Source: Pseudomonas lini
GTDB lineage: Bacteria > Pseudomonadota > Gammaproteobacteria > Pseudomonadales > Pseudomonadaceae
Length of the DNA: 64,000 nucleotides
Direction of reading: 5' to 3'
NCBI RefSeq assembly: GCF_964063345.1
Contig: NZ_OZ061318.1
Coordinates: 2,356,001 to 2,420,000, forward strand
Made by a program: the position numbers and the translations under genes. Below are positions 17,681 to 26,837 of this stretch, one piece after another (the first letter of the stretch is position 1; every line of letters begins with the position of its first letter). The notes below the pieces were generated by a model. The model made no database searches, was not told the DNA's origin, and worked only from the letters and a program-made list of their open reading frames with translations.

Positions 17681-18541
17681 ATGTTATGGAACAGAGCAAG
17701 ACGCAGCGACAACGTAAATGACACTCGGGAGGGCAAGGATGCCCGCAAAACCACAGCGAAAAGAATTGGCGCCACGGTGGCCGTCGCTACCCTCCTGACA
17801 GGCGCAGGACTTTATTCAACGGAGAGTACGACGCCGGATGACGTTCCCACCCTGTCAGATACACCGCCTCATCAATCCGCTGCCAGGGTTGCTGAAGACC
17901 CTCAGCTGATGTTCATTCAGTCCGTACTGGGCGATACCGAAGACACCTGGAAACAACTTTTTGCACAAACCGGCCGCCATTACCCGGAACCCACACTGAC
18001 CCTGTTCAGTGACCGAGTGACCTCGGCGTGTGGCTTCGCAAACTCAGCCAGCGGCCCGTTCTATTGCCCGGCCAATCGCCAGGTGTATCTGGACCTGGAA
18101 TTCTTTCGCGTCATGGCCCAGCAGTTTTCGTTGATCGGCGATTTCGCACAGTCCTACATCATCGCTCACGAAATCGGACATCACGTGCAACTGGAAATGG
18201 GACTCTCCGATCCTTTCGAGAAAGCCTTGACCGACAATCAGCCCGTCATTGGAGATGGAGGCCTGGAGGTTAGAGTCGAGCTGCAAGCCGACTGTCTGGC
18301 CGGAGTCTGGGCACACCATGCACAGAAACGCCATGACTGGCTGGAACCGGGCGATGTCGACACGGCCCTGCATGCCGCAGCCGTGTTCGGTGACGATTAC
18401 CTGCAACGATCCCGTAACGCTGCGATACAGCCAGAAACATTCAGCCACGGCACTTCCATGCAGCGTGCGAACTGGTTCAAATCCGGTTTCGTCGCCGGTC
18501 GCATCGACGCCTGCGATACCTTTGCTGCAGTGGACCTGTAA
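17681..18541 (+). CDS. YpfJ-type neutral zinc metallopeptidase, upstream paralog
   Basis: A 286-residue protein of the YpfJ/KPN_02809 family. The N-terminus MLWNRARRSDNV is followed by one membrane segment (about residues 29-46), then the peptidase domain with zinc motif HEIGHH from residue 163, CGFANSASGPFYCPANRQVYLD before it and VELQADCLAGVWAHH after it. It is a diverged tandem copy of the next gene, lacking that gene's Gly-rich N-terminal stretch. The family's physiological substrate is unknown. Confidence 0.85.
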   Translation: MLWNRARRSDNVNDTREGKDARKTTAKRIGATVAVATLLTGAGLYSTESTTPDDVPTLSDTPPHQSAARVAEDPQLMFIQSVLGDTEDTWKQLFAQTGRHYPEPTLTLFSDRVTSACGFANSASGPFYCPANRQVYLDLEFFRVMAQQFSLIGDFAQSYIIAHEIGHHVQLEMGLSDPFEKALTDNQPVIGDGGLEVRVELQADCLAGVWAHHAQKRHDWLEPGDVDTALHAAAVFGDDYLQRSRNAAIQPETFSHGTSMQRANWFKSGFVAGRIDACDTFAAVDL

Positions 18542-18667
18542 TTGCCTCGCGCCGACGAAACAGCCAAGGTGACCGAACCCTCGTCGCTCAGGGCTGTCTG
18601 ACGACCGGACTGGCGCCGCGCTCACTCACCAGCAACACTCATCACCATGTTCAACGAGGATTCCCCC

Positions 18668-19561
18668 ATGCTTTGGAAAAAAGGCCGACGCAGCGACAAC
18701 GTGGTTGATGCTCGTGGCGATGATGTCGGTGGGGGCGGCGGTGGGATGCGCTTCGGTGGAGGCAAGGGCCTGAGCCTGACGGCGATCCTGTTGATCGTCG
18801 GAATCGGCTGGATCACCGGCCAGGACCCAATGCAGATCCTCGGCCAACTGACCGGGCAGATGAGCGAACAGTCAGCTCCGGCCCCCACCCAAACCCGCAA
18901 GGCGCCACCGGCCAATGATGAAGGGGCCGAATTCGTGCGCTCGATCCTTGGCGATACCGAAGACACTTGGCGCCAGATTTTCCAGCAGGCCGATCGGCAA
19001 TATAAAGACCCGACCCTGGTGCTGTTCAGCAACCGCGTCAACTCGGCCTGCGGCCTGGCGACTTCGGCAACCGGTCCCTTCTATTGCCCCGCTGACCAGA
19101 AGGTCTACCTCGACATGAGTTTTTTCCAAGAGATGTCCCAACGTTTTTCCGCCGCGGGCGACTTCGCCCAGGCCTACGTCATCGCTCACGAAATCGGGCA
19201 CCACGTGCAGACCTTGCTCGGTGTTTCAGCGAAGATTCAGACCGCTCGCCAACAGGGCCGGCAGATGGAAGGCGACAATGGTTTGCTGGTGCGCCAGGAA
19301 CTACAGGCCGATTGCCTGGCCGGTGTCTGGGCCAACAATGCGCAAAAACGTCTGAACTGGCTGGAACCCGGTGACATCGAAGAAGCCTTGAACGCCGCCA
19401 ACGCCATTGGCGATGACCGCTTGCAACAGCAAGGTCAGGGCCGCGTGGTACCGGATTCCTTTACCCACGGCACTTCGGCCCAGCGAGTACGCTGGTTCAA
19501 GGCCGGGTTCGCACAAGGCCAGGTTGGCCAGTGCGACACCTTTGCCGCGAAGAATCTGTGA
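18668..19561 (+). CDS. ypfJ: YpfJ-type neutral zinc metallopeptidase, canonical copy
   Basis: A 297-residue family member. Starts MLWKKGRRSDNV, then a Gly-rich stretch (residues 18-35), a membrane segment (about 37-51), and the peptidase domain with HEIGHH from residue 174 and QELQADCLAGVWANN. The start is set by GAGGA before ATG 18668. It ends DTFAAKNL, mirroring DTFAAVDL of the paralog. Its stop overlaps the start of the hydrolase gene (TGATG), so the three genes probably form one operon. Confidence 0.9.
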   Translation: MLWKKGRRSDNVVDARGDDVGGGGGGMRFGGGKGLSLTAILLIVGIGWITGQDPMQILGQLTGQMSEQSAPAPTQTRKAPPANDEGAEFVRSILGDTEDTWRQIFQQADRQYKDPTLVLFSNRVNSACGLATSATGPFYCPADQKVYLDMSFFQEMSQRFSAAGDFAQAYVIAHEIGHHVQTLLGVSAKIQTARQQGRQMEGDNGLLVRQELQADCLAGVWANNAQKRLNWLEPGDIEEALNAANAIGDDRLQQQGQGRVVPDSFTHGTSAQRVRWFKAGFAQGQVGQCDTFAAKNL

Positions 19562-20520
19562 TGCGTAAGTGGCTGCTGACTCTGTTAATCACCTGCGCAA
19601 GCACCCAGGCTGCCGAGCAGGGCGTCAAGGCGATCAGTTCCGGACGCTTGCTGCTGAGCGCCGGGGAAATCGCGGTGAGCATTGGCCCAACGCCAGCGAA
19701 AATCGAACGCGTACTGATCATCGTCCATGGTCGATTACGCAATGCGGAAACCTACCGCCAAAGCGCCGAACACGCAGCCGAGCAGGCCGGGCAAAGCGCG
19801 AACACGTTGGTACTCGCCCCGCAGTTTCTCAACGAAACCGACATTGCGAGCCAACCGGTGTCTGACAGCGTTTTACGCTGGCAAGGCAATGACTGGATGG
19901 CCGGCGGCTTATCCACCGCGCCGTTTACGCTGAGTTCCTATGCGGCGCTCGACGAAATCATCGCGCGACTGGGCGATCGGCGACAGTTTCCGGACGTGAA
20001 GCAAATCATCATCGCCGGTCACTCCGGCGGCGCTCAAGTGGTTCAGCGTTATGCCTTGCTGGGTCACCCTCAGCCAGCCCTCGACACGGAGGGCGTGAAA
20101 GTGCGCTATGTGATCGCCAACCCTTCGTCGTACGCCTACTTCAATGAGCAACGGCCGGTGGCGTTCAGTCACGCGAAGTGTCCGAATTTCAATCGCTGGA
20201 AGTACGGACTGGCGGATCTGCCCGCTTATGCCAATGGGCAAACACCTGCGCAACTTGAAGAAAACTACGTCAACCGTGATGTCGTTTATTTGCTCGGGCA
20301 GCAGGACACCGACCCGAATCATCCGGCGCTGGATAAAGGTTGTGAAGCCAAAGCCCAGGGTGCTTCTCGATTGATTCGTGGGCGCAACTATTTCAATTAT
20401 CTGAAGCGACGCCATTCTCAAGGGTTGAGTCAGCAGCTGATCGAAGTACCCGGGGTCGGGCATGATGGTGATGGGATGTTTACGTCGCCTGAGGGACAGA
20501 AGGTGTTGTTTGGTCAGTGA
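19561..20520 (+). CDS. Secreted alpha/beta-hydrolase-fold protein
   Basis: A 319-residue protein with a short signal peptide (MRKWLLTLLITCASTQA). The hydrolase features are RVLIIVHGRLRN (oxyanion region), nucleophile elbow GHSGGAQ, and a C-terminal GVGHDGDGM His. Together with Asp residues in VYLLGQQDTD these fit a Ser-Asp-His triad. The substrate is unknown. It is coupled to the metallopeptidase by a one-base overlap. Confidence 0.75.
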   Translation: MRKWLLTLLITCASTQAAEQGVKAISSGRLLLSAGEIAVSIGPTPAKIERVLIIVHGRLRNAETYRQSAEHAAEQAGQSANTLVLAPQFLNETDIASQPVSDSVLRWQGNDWMAGGLSTAPFTLSSYAALDEIIARLGDRRQFPDVKQIIIAGHSGGAQVVQRYALLGHPQPALDTEGVKVRYVIANPSSYAYFNEQRPVAFSHAKCPNFNRWKYGLADLPAYANGQTPAQLEENYVNRDVVYLLGQQDTDPNHPALDKGCEAKAQGASRLIRGRNYFNYLKRRHSQGLSQQLIEVPGVGHDGDGMFTSPEGQKVLFGQ

Positions 20521-20543
20521 GTTTTGTGGTGCCTGATCTGACG

Positions 20544-20614
20544 CTATCGCGGGCAAGCCCGCTCCCACAGGGTTATGCACCATCCTTGTGGGAGCGGGCT
20601 TGCCCGCGATAGCA
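20544..20614. repeat. REP doublet, GGGAGCG-type family
   Basis: CTATCGCGGGCAAGCCCGCT and its inverted copy AGCGGGCTTGCCCGCGATAG, 22 bp apart, between the convergent hydrolase and HAD genes. Confidence 0.9.
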
Positions 20615-20635
20615 GTTAATCAGACGACCAATCCC

Positions 20636-21229
20636 TCAAGCTAAAAGCATTTGCCGCAACGCCACGCAGTCGGCTGCATGCCAATCAGTCAATTCCGGCC
20701 ACGGATTATCCGGCAAATTCACCAATACCGTCCGCGTCCCCGCCGCCCGACCGCAATCCAGATCGAAGCGGTAATCACCGACCATCACCATTTCGCTCGC
20801 CGGCACTTTCCAGGCTTCGGCCAGTTTCAGCAACCCTCCAGGATGCGGCTTGGGCGGTGCTTCATCGCGGCCCAGCACATCCTCTACCGCAAAGCAGTCG
20901 GCCAGGCCGATGGCCTCCAGCGTGACATGCGCCAGCTCGCGAGCATTGCGCGTGAGAATGCCCAGACGATAACCGCGCCCGGCCAACTCACGCACCAGTT
21001 CCACCGCGCCCGGCGCCGGCTTCGAACCCAACGCCAGATCCCGCTCGTGCTCCAGCAGCCACGCGTGTTTGGCCGCGGCTTCATCGGCCGGCAGCGCAGC
21101 GAGGTGGGTGAGGATGTCGTCTTCGGCGGGAATCGCCAAAGCCACGCGAATCGCCGCGAAGTCATGCACGGCCACCGTCAGGGTGCCGTCCATGTCGAAC
21201 ACCCAGTGCCGTACCTCGGCCAGGCTCAT
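20636..21229 (-). CDS. HAD-superfamily phosphatase
   Basis: A 197-residue HAD hydrolase. Motif I is VFDMDGTLT (nucleophile Asp), motif II is ILTRNA, the Lys is in PPKPHP and motif IV is MVGDYRFDLDCGRAAG. It resembles phosphoglycolate phosphatase-like proteins, but the true gph is usually elsewhere. Translation is coupled to tesB by an ATGA overlap. The substrate is not known. Confidence 0.85.
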   Translation of the reverse strand: MSLAEVRHWVFDMDGTLTVAVHDFAAIRVALAIPAEDDILTHLAALPADEAAAKHAWLLEHERDLALGSKPAPGAVELVRELAGRGYRLGILTRNARELAHVTLEAIGLADCFAVEDVLGRDEAPPKPHPGGLLKLAEAWKVPASEMVMVGDYRFDLDCGRAAGTRTVLVNLPDNPWPELTDWHAADCVALRQMLLA

Positions 21230-22095
21230 GCCCAATCCTTGCGATGGCGAATCAGGCCTTCCTGAGTGACCGAGGCCACCAGTTGCCCAGCACGGTTGAA
21301 CACGCTGCCACGGGAGAATCCGCGCGAATTGCCAGCCCATGGGCTGTCCATCGCATACAGCAACCAGTCATCGGCGCGCAGGTCGGCGTGGAACCACAAC
21401 GCGTGATCAAGGCTGGCGACCTGCATGTCTTTCTGCCAGACCGATTTGCCGTGGGGCAGCATCGAGGTGGTCAGCAGACCGAAGTCCGACGCGTAGGCCA
21501 GCAGGTATTTGTGCAGCGCCGGGGTATCGGCCAAGGCACCATCGGCACGGAACCAGACATATTTGACTGGGTCGGCAGGCTGCGGGTTGTAGGGATCTTT
21601 TTCAGTCACCGGCCGGAATTCGATCGGTTTCGGGCACAGCAGTTTTTCGCGCATGTGCTCAGGGATCAGATGCGCGCGCTGCTGGGTGAGTTCCAGCTCA
21701 GACGGCAGGTTTTCCGGGCCGACCACTTGGGGCATTTCGCTCTGGTGCTGGAAGCCTTCTTCGTCGTACTGGAACGAGGCACTGCAAGTGAAAATCGGAT
21801 TGCCCTTCTGGATCGCCGTCACCCGGCGCGTGCTGAAGCTGCCGCCATCGCGCACCCGATCGACCTGATACACCACCGGCAATTTGGCATCGCCCGGGCG
21901 CAGGAAATAACCGTGCATCGAATGCACATGGCGCGCCGGCTCGACGGTCTGACTGGCCGCCGACAGGGACTGGCCGAGTACCTGGCCGCCGAACAGCTGA
22001 CGAAAACCCAGGTCCTGGCTGCGGCCACGGAACAGGTTTTCTTCAATCGGTTCCAGGGTCAGCAGGTCTACCAGATCTTCCAACACTTGGCTCAT
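21226..22095 (-). CDS. tesB: Acyl-CoA thioesterase II
   Basis: A 289-residue double-hotdog thioesterase, about E. coli TesB length (286), hydrolysing medium- to long-chain acyl-CoA. Recognisable motifs: LFRGRSQDLGFRQLFGGQVLGQSL, VHSMHGYFLRPGD, SLDHALWFH and the C-terminal VFNRAGQLVASVTQEGLIR. The gene precedes and overlaps the HAD phosphatase. Confidence 0.94.
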   Translation of the reverse strand: MSQVLEDLVDLLTLEPIEENLFRGRSQDLGFRQLFGGQVLGQSLSAASQTVEPARHVHSMHGYFLRPGDAKLPVVYQVDRVRDGGSFSTRRVTAIQKGNPIFTCSASFQYDEEGFQHQSEMPQVVGPENLPSELELTQQRAHLIPEHMREKLLCPKPIEFRPVTEKDPYNPQPADPVKYVWFRADGALADTPALHKYLLAYASDFGLLTTSMLPHGKSVWQKDMQVASLDHALWFHADLRADDWLLYAMDSPWAGNSRGFSRGSVFNRAGQLVASVTQEGLIRHRKDWA

Positions 22096-22201
22096 TCAGA
22101 CTCTCCTCACACAACGCAATGCCGCGCAGTCTTGGCTGCGGCGGTCGATTCAGTTTATGGCCCGGTTCAACATGAGGGCCATTGTAAACGTCCGCGCCTG
22201 C

Positions 22202-22771
22202 TTATCCATGCAAGGTTTGCAGCCATTGCTCACGGGTGATGCGGTACAACACGTGCCGACGCAACGGGTGGTCGGCGTCGAGTCGTGGGTGGTCGAAGTC
22301 ATCGGTGGGGGCATGGTGCATGCCAATGGCCTGCATGACTTTCTCGGATGGTAGATTGGTCTTGGTGGTGAATGCGACGACCTCTTGCAGCGCCAACCGA
22401 TCAAACCCGCAGCGCAGAGCGGTCCACGCTGCTTCACCGGCATAACCCAACCCCCAGTGCTCGCGCGCCAGGCGCCAGCCGATTTCGATGGCCGGCGTGA
22501 ATGGCGCATCAAAGCCGACCACGCCGAGCCCGGTAAACCCGATGAACGCCCCGGTGTCCTTGCGCTCCAGTGCCCAGAGGCCGAAACCATGTTCGGCAAA
22601 ATGCCCGCGAATCCGCCCGATCAACGCGGCACTTTCCAGTCGACTCAAGGGTGCCGGAAAATAACGCATTACTTGTGGATCGGCGCACATCGCCGCAAAC
22701 GCCGGCAAATCCTCATCACGCCACTGCCGTAACAACAGCCGTGCGCTTTCGAGTTCCAGTATTGGCTCCAT
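22202..22771 (-). CDS. GNAT acetyltransferase, RimJ/RimL-like
   Basis: A 189-residue acetyltransferase. N-terminus LESARLLLRQWRDEDLPAF; the acetyl-CoA region is IEIGWRLAREHWGLGYAGEA; then ALQEVVAFTTKTNLPSEKVMQAIGM. This pattern (Acetyltransf_3) is common to RimJ/RimL relatives acting on protein N-termini or small molecules; the acceptor is unknown. The start at 22771 was chosen over a very long upstream frame of non-conserved sequence. Confidence 0.85.
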   Translation of the reverse strand: MEPILELESARLLLRQWRDEDLPAFAAMCADPQVMRYFPAPLSRLESAALIGRIRGHFAEHGFGLWALERKDTGAFIGFTGLGVVGFDAPFTPAIEIGWRLAREHWGLGYAGEAAWTALRCGFDRLALQEVVAFTTKTNLPSEKVMQAIGMHHAPTDDFDHPRLDADHPLRRHVLYRITREQWLQTLHG

Positions 22772-22863
22772 TGTGCCCCGCCCCTCCGTTTTCATGCCGC
22801 CAAGTCTACATCGCTGGTAGGATCCTTCACTCATTCCTACAGGCCTTTCTGTATAAATCAGCC

Positions 22864-23784
22864 ATGCCCCTGCCATTGATCTACCACGAAGACTACAGTC
22901 CCGAGTTCCCGGCGGATCACCGCTTCCCCATGGACAAGTTTCGCCTGCTGCGCGATCACCTGGTGGACAGTGGCCTTGCCCGCGACACCGACTTGCTACG
23001 CCCGGACCTCTGCCCGCCAGAGATTCTCGCCCTCGCCCATGACCCTGCGTATATCGAACGCTACATGGGCGGCGAGTTGTCCCGCGAAGATCAGCGACGC
23101 CTTGGCCTACCCTGGAGCGAAGCGCTGGCCCGGCGCACGGTGCGAGCGGTCGGCGGTTCGCTGCTGGCGGCCGAACAGGCACTGGAGCATGGTTTGGCCT
23201 GTCACTTGGCCGGTGGCACTCATCACGCGCATTACGATCATCCCGCCGGATTCTGCATCTTCAATGACCTGGCGGTGATCAGCCATTACCTGCTGGAAAG
23301 TGGCCGAGTGAATCGGGTGCTGATCTTCGACTGCGATGTGCATCAGGGTGACGGGACTGCACGGATTCTGCACAACACCCCGGAGGCAGTGACCGTTTCC
23401 CTGCACTGCGAAAAGAATTTTCCTGCACGCAAAGCCGAAAGTGATTGGGATATTCCGTTGCCGATGGGCATGGGCGATGCCGATTACCTGAAGGTAGTGG
23501 ACGATGCGCTCAACTATTTGCTGCCGCTCTACCAACCGGATCTGGTGCTGTACGACGCCGGTGTCGATGTGCATAAGGATGACGCCCTGGGTTATCTGAA
23601 GCTGACAGACGAAGGCGTCGCCGCTCGCGATGAAAGCGTGATGCGCCATTGCCTGGGCCGGGATATTCCAGTGGTCGGCGTGATCGGCGGCGGCTACAGC
23701 AAGGACCGCAAGGCTTTGGCGCGCCGTCATGGCATCCTCCATCACAGCGCCCAACGGGTCTGGCAGTCATCAGGTTGTCATTGA
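22864..23784 (+). CDS. Histone deacetylase-like amidohydrolase
   Basis: A 306-residue class II HDAC/AcuC-type protein, a zinc-dependent deacetylase of acetylated amines. Motifs are GGTHHAHYDHPAGFCIFND (catalytic His pair), IFDCDVHQGDGTA (Asp/His zinc ligands) and YDAGVDVHKDDALG. The C-terminal GGGYSKD completes the site. It is close to the family called 'histone deacetylase' in many proteobacteria; the substrate is unknown. Confidence 0.9.
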   Translation: MPLPLIYHEDYSPEFPADHRFPMDKFRLLRDHLVDSGLARDTDLLRPDLCPPEILALAHDPAYIERYMGGELSREDQRRLGLPWSEALARRTVRAVGGSLLAAEQALEHGLACHLAGGTHHAHYDHPAGFCIFNDLAVISHYLLESGRVNRVLIFDCDVHQGDGTARILHNTPEAVTVSLHCEKNFPARKAESDWDIPLPMGMGDADYLKVVDDALNYLLPLYQPDLVLYDAGVDVHKDDALGYLKLTDEGVAARDESVMRHCLGRDIPVVGVIGGGYSKDRKALARRHGILHHSAQRVWQSSGCH

Positions 23785-23920
23785 TCTATGGGTCTTTACC
23801 CACAATGCCTGTGGAACCGCCTGTGGATAACCTGAGTGAAAGGGCCTACAGGCCATGCGGGGTATAGGCTACAGAGCGGTGGTTGTTTTTTAACCAGTTC
23901 TTGAACACACCAATGATCCC

Positions 23921-24026
23921 TGTGGGAGACGGCTTGCCCGCGATGAGGCCGGTACATTCAACATCATTGTTGCCTGACAGTCCGCTATCGCGGGCAAGTC
24001 GGATCGCCGCACCGCCGCTCCCACAG
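23921..24026. repeat. REP doublet, degenerate, GGGAGCG-type family
   Basis: TGTGGGAGACGGCTTGCCCGCGAT and an inverted partner interrupted near GTCGGATCGCCGCACC. It lies between the HDAC-like and flavoprotein genes. Confidence 0.75.
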
Positions 24027-24079
24027 TTATTGTGTACTGCTAGAATGCGCGGCTACTCCGCCATACCGCAGCTCTCGCC

Positions 24080-25321
24080 ATGACCCAGCCCTCCACTTCC
24101 CTCCCCCCTCACGTCGCCATCATCGGCGGCGGCCCTGCCGGTTTGATGGCGGCTGAAGTGCTGAGCCAGGCCGGGATCAAAGTCGACCTGTACGACGGCA
24201 TGCCTTCAGTGGGGCGAAAATTCCTCCTCGCCGGGGTCGGCGGCATGAACATCACCCATTCCGAGGCCTACCCGGCGTTTCTCTCACGCTATGCCGAACG
24301 AGCACCACAGATTGCACCGCTGTTACGGTCCTTCGGTGCCGACGCCTTATGCCAATGGATTCATGACCTCGGTATCGAAACCTTTGTCGGCAGCTCCGGC
24401 CGGGTGTTTCCTACCGACATGAAAGCCGCGCCCCTGTTGCGCGCCTGGCTCAAACGCCTGCGCGATGCCGGCGTAGTTATCCACACCCGCCATCGCTGGC
24501 TCGGTTGGGATGGCAACGGTGACTTGCGCATCGACAGTCCCGAAGGTGAAAAGACCATTCAACCCGACGCCACCCTGTTGGCCCTCGGCGGCGGCAGTTG
24601 GTCGCGCCTCGGTTCGGACGGTGCCTGGATGCTGCCGCTGGAACAACGCGGTGTAGGACTGGCGCCGCTGCAACCGAGCAATTGTGGCTTCGAGGTGAAG
24701 GCCTGGAGCGAACTGATGGTCAGCAAATTCGCAGGCGCCCCGCTGAAAAACATCGCCATTGGCCTCAATGACGATGTGCCGCGACTCGGAGAATGTGTGA
24801 TCACTGCCACGGGAATTGAAGGCAGTTTGATCTACGCCCTGTCGGCACCGATCCGCGAAGCGATCAATCAACACGGCTCGGCAACCCTTCACCTCGACCT
24901 GTTGCCGGGCAAGCCTGTGGATAAAATCCAGTCTGCGCTGAGTAAACCGCGCGGCTCTCGCTCCATGGCCAAGCACCTGCACAGTCAGCTTGGGCTTGAT
25001 GGCGTGAAGGCGGCGTTGCTGCGGGAACTGACACCGTCCGAATGTTTTACCGATCCGGCATTGCTGGCCAAGGCGATCAAGGCATTGCCGCTGACGCTGG
25101 TGAAAACCCGGCCATTGGACGAGGCCATCAGCAGCGCGGGGGGCGTGATGTTCGAGTCGATGGATGAACGTTTGATGCTCAAGCAACTGCCCGGCGTGTT
25201 CTGCGCGGGTGAAATGCTCGATTGGGAAGCGCCGACCGGCGGCTATCTGCTGACCGCGTGTTTCGCCAGTGGGCGAGCGGCTGGGTTGGGGATGGTGGAG
25301 TGGTTGCAGCGCAAGGATTGA
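24080..25321 (+). CDS. BaiN/HI0933-like FAD-dependent oxidoreductase
   Basis: A 413-residue flavoprotein. The FAD dinucleotide motif is IIGGGPAGLMAAEVLSQAG at the N-terminus; then GRKFLLAGVGGMNITHSE and a C-terminal GVFCAGEMLDWEAPTGGYLLTACFASGRAAG, hallmarks of the HI0933/YhiN family. Substrate and electron partner are unknown. It stands alone between REP doublets. Confidence 0.88.
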   Translation: MTQPSTSLPPHVAIIGGGPAGLMAAEVLSQAGIKVDLYDGMPSVGRKFLLAGVGGMNITHSEAYPAFLSRYAERAPQIAPLLRSFGADALCQWIHDLGIETFVGSSGRVFPTDMKAAPLLRAWLKRLRDAGVVIHTRHRWLGWDGNGDLRIDSPEGEKTIQPDATLLALGGGSWSRLGSDGAWMLPLEQRGVGLAPLQPSNCGFEVKAWSELMVSKFAGAPLKNIAIGLNDDVPRLGECVITATGIEGSLIYALSAPIREAINQHGSATLHLDLLPGKPVDKIQSALSKPRGSRSMAKHLHSQLGLDGVKAALLRELTPSECFTDPALLAKAIKALPLTLVKTRPLDEAISSAGGVMFESMDERLMLKQLPGVFCAGEMLDWEAPTGGYLLTACFASGRAAGLGMVEWLQRKD

Positions 25322-25336
25322 AGACCGAGGCGCGTC

Positions 25337-25412
25337 CATCGCGAGCAGGCTCGCTCCCACAGGGGAATTGTGAACGATACACATCACTGTGGGAGCGGGC
25401 TTGCCCGCGATG
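25337..25412. repeat. REP doublet, GGGAGCG-type family
   Basis: CATCGCGAGCAGGCTCGCTCCCACA and inverted TGTGGGAGCGGGCTTGCCCGCGATG between the convergent flavoprotein and rhlE genes. Confidence 0.85.
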
Positions 25413-25437
25413 GCGGCCTAACAGGCGCCGCAGCAGA

Positions 25438-26772
25438 TCAAGGCTTACGCTTACGCGGCCCGGTATTAAACACCGGCACTTTACGCACAGGCTTGATCGA
25501 AGGCTCCGGCGCCGACGCATCACCGCTCTCGACCCATTTACCCAGGTTGCGCTTGCCGCCACTGGAGGTCTTGGGCTTCTTCGGTTTTTTCGGCTTCTTG
25601 ACAACCTGACCGCTGGCATCAGTATCCGGCACGCGGTGTTCAGGCTCGAAATCCTGCTCCATCTGGCGAGTCAACGTCTGACGGGTCAACATCTCAATGG
25701 CTGACAGCTGATTCACCTCATCGGCGCACACCAGCGAAATAGCCTGCCCGGTTGCGCCCGCACGACCAGTACGACCGATACGGTGGATGTAGTCCTCCGC
25801 CACGATCGGCAGGTCGAAGTTGACCACCAATGGCAAATCTTCGATATCCAGACCACGCGCTGCCACGTCGGTGGCTACAAGGATCTGCACTTCACTGGCC
25901 TTGAAACGATCCAGTGCCCGCTGACGGGTCGCCTGAGGTTTGTCGCCGTGGATGCCGTCGGCATTGATGCCCAGGCCTTGGAGTTTTTCCACCAGCGCGT
26001 CTACGCCGTTACGGGTCTTGGCAAACACCAGCACCTGCTTCCACTTGCCTTTGCGCATCAAGTGAACGAACAGCTCCGACTTGCGCTTCTTGTCCACCGT
26101 CACCACCCATTGCTTGACGGTGTTGGCAGCGACGTTGCGCGGGCTGACCTCAATGCTCAGCGGGTCGTTGAGCATTTGCCCGGCCAGGGTGCGGATGGCG
26201 TCGGAGAAGGTCGCGGAGAACAACAGCGTCTGACGTTTCTTCGGCAGCGCTTTATAGATATTCCCCAGCTCTTCGGAAAAACCCAGATCGAGCATGCGAT
26301 CGGCTTCGTCCAGCACCAGCGTTTGCAACTGGTTGAACTTGAGCGCGTTCTGACGGAACAGGTCGAGCAAGCGGCCCGGAGTCGCCACCAACAGGTCGAC
26401 GCCTTTGCGCAGCTTCATCATTTGCGGGTTGATGCTGACGCCGCCGTACACCGCGTACGTGCTCAACGGCAGGTTCTCGGCGTACTGACGCACACTTTCG
26501 TGAACCTGTTCAGCCAGTTCGCGGGTCGGCACCAGGATCAGTGCGCGCACGGAGTTGGCGCTGACTTTCGGCCCTTCCATGGCCAGCAACTGCAGCAGCG
26601 GCAAGGCGAAACCGGCGGTCTTGCCGGTGCCGGTCTGGGCTGCGGCCATCAGGTCACGACCAGCCAGCACCGCCGGAATCGCTTGTGTCTGCACCGGCGT
26701 AGGGGTCTGGTAGCCGAGCGTCTCGAGAGCGCGCAGCAAGGGTTCGATCAGGCCAAGGGTGGCGAAAGTCAT
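25438..26772 (-). CDS. rhlE: DEAD-box RNA helicase RhlE
   Basis: A 444-residue ATP-dependent RNA helicase. Conserved motifs in order: Q motif (TPTPVQTQAIP), Walker A AAQTGTGKT, PTRELAEQV, GG, TPGRLLDL, DEAD, SATFSD, then FAKTRNGVDAL, DVAARGLDIEDL and HRIGRTGRAG. The C-terminal 70 residues are Lys/Pro-rich (KKPKKPKKPK) and probably bind RNA. The start at 26772 gives the usual MTFATLGL N-terminus. Confidence 0.93.
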   Translation of the reverse strand: MTFATLGLIEPLLRALETLGYQTPTPVQTQAIPAVLAGRDLMAAAQTGTGKTAGFALPLLQLLAMEGPKVSANSVRALILVPTRELAEQVHESVRQYAENLPLSTYAVYGGVSINPQMMKLRKGVDLLVATPGRLLDLFRQNALKFNQLQTLVLDEADRMLDLGFSEELGNIYKALPKKRQTLLFSATFSDAIRTLAGQMLNDPLSIEVSPRNVAANTVKQWVVTVDKKRKSELFVHLMRKGKWKQVLVFAKTRNGVDALVEKLQGLGINADGIHGDKPQATRQRALDRFKASEVQILVATDVAARGLDIEDLPLVVNFDLPIVAEDYIHRIGRTGRAGATGQAISLVCADEVNQLSAIEMLTRQTLTRQMEQDFEPEHRVPDTDASGQVVKKPKKPKKPKTSSGGKRNLGKWVESGDASAPEPSIKPVRKVPVFNTGPRKRKP

Positions 26773-26837
26773 GGGAGTACCGTAGGAAAATTCAGCGCGG
26801 TTGTGCAAAACGAGTGTGCAATGGCGCGCAGTTTACC

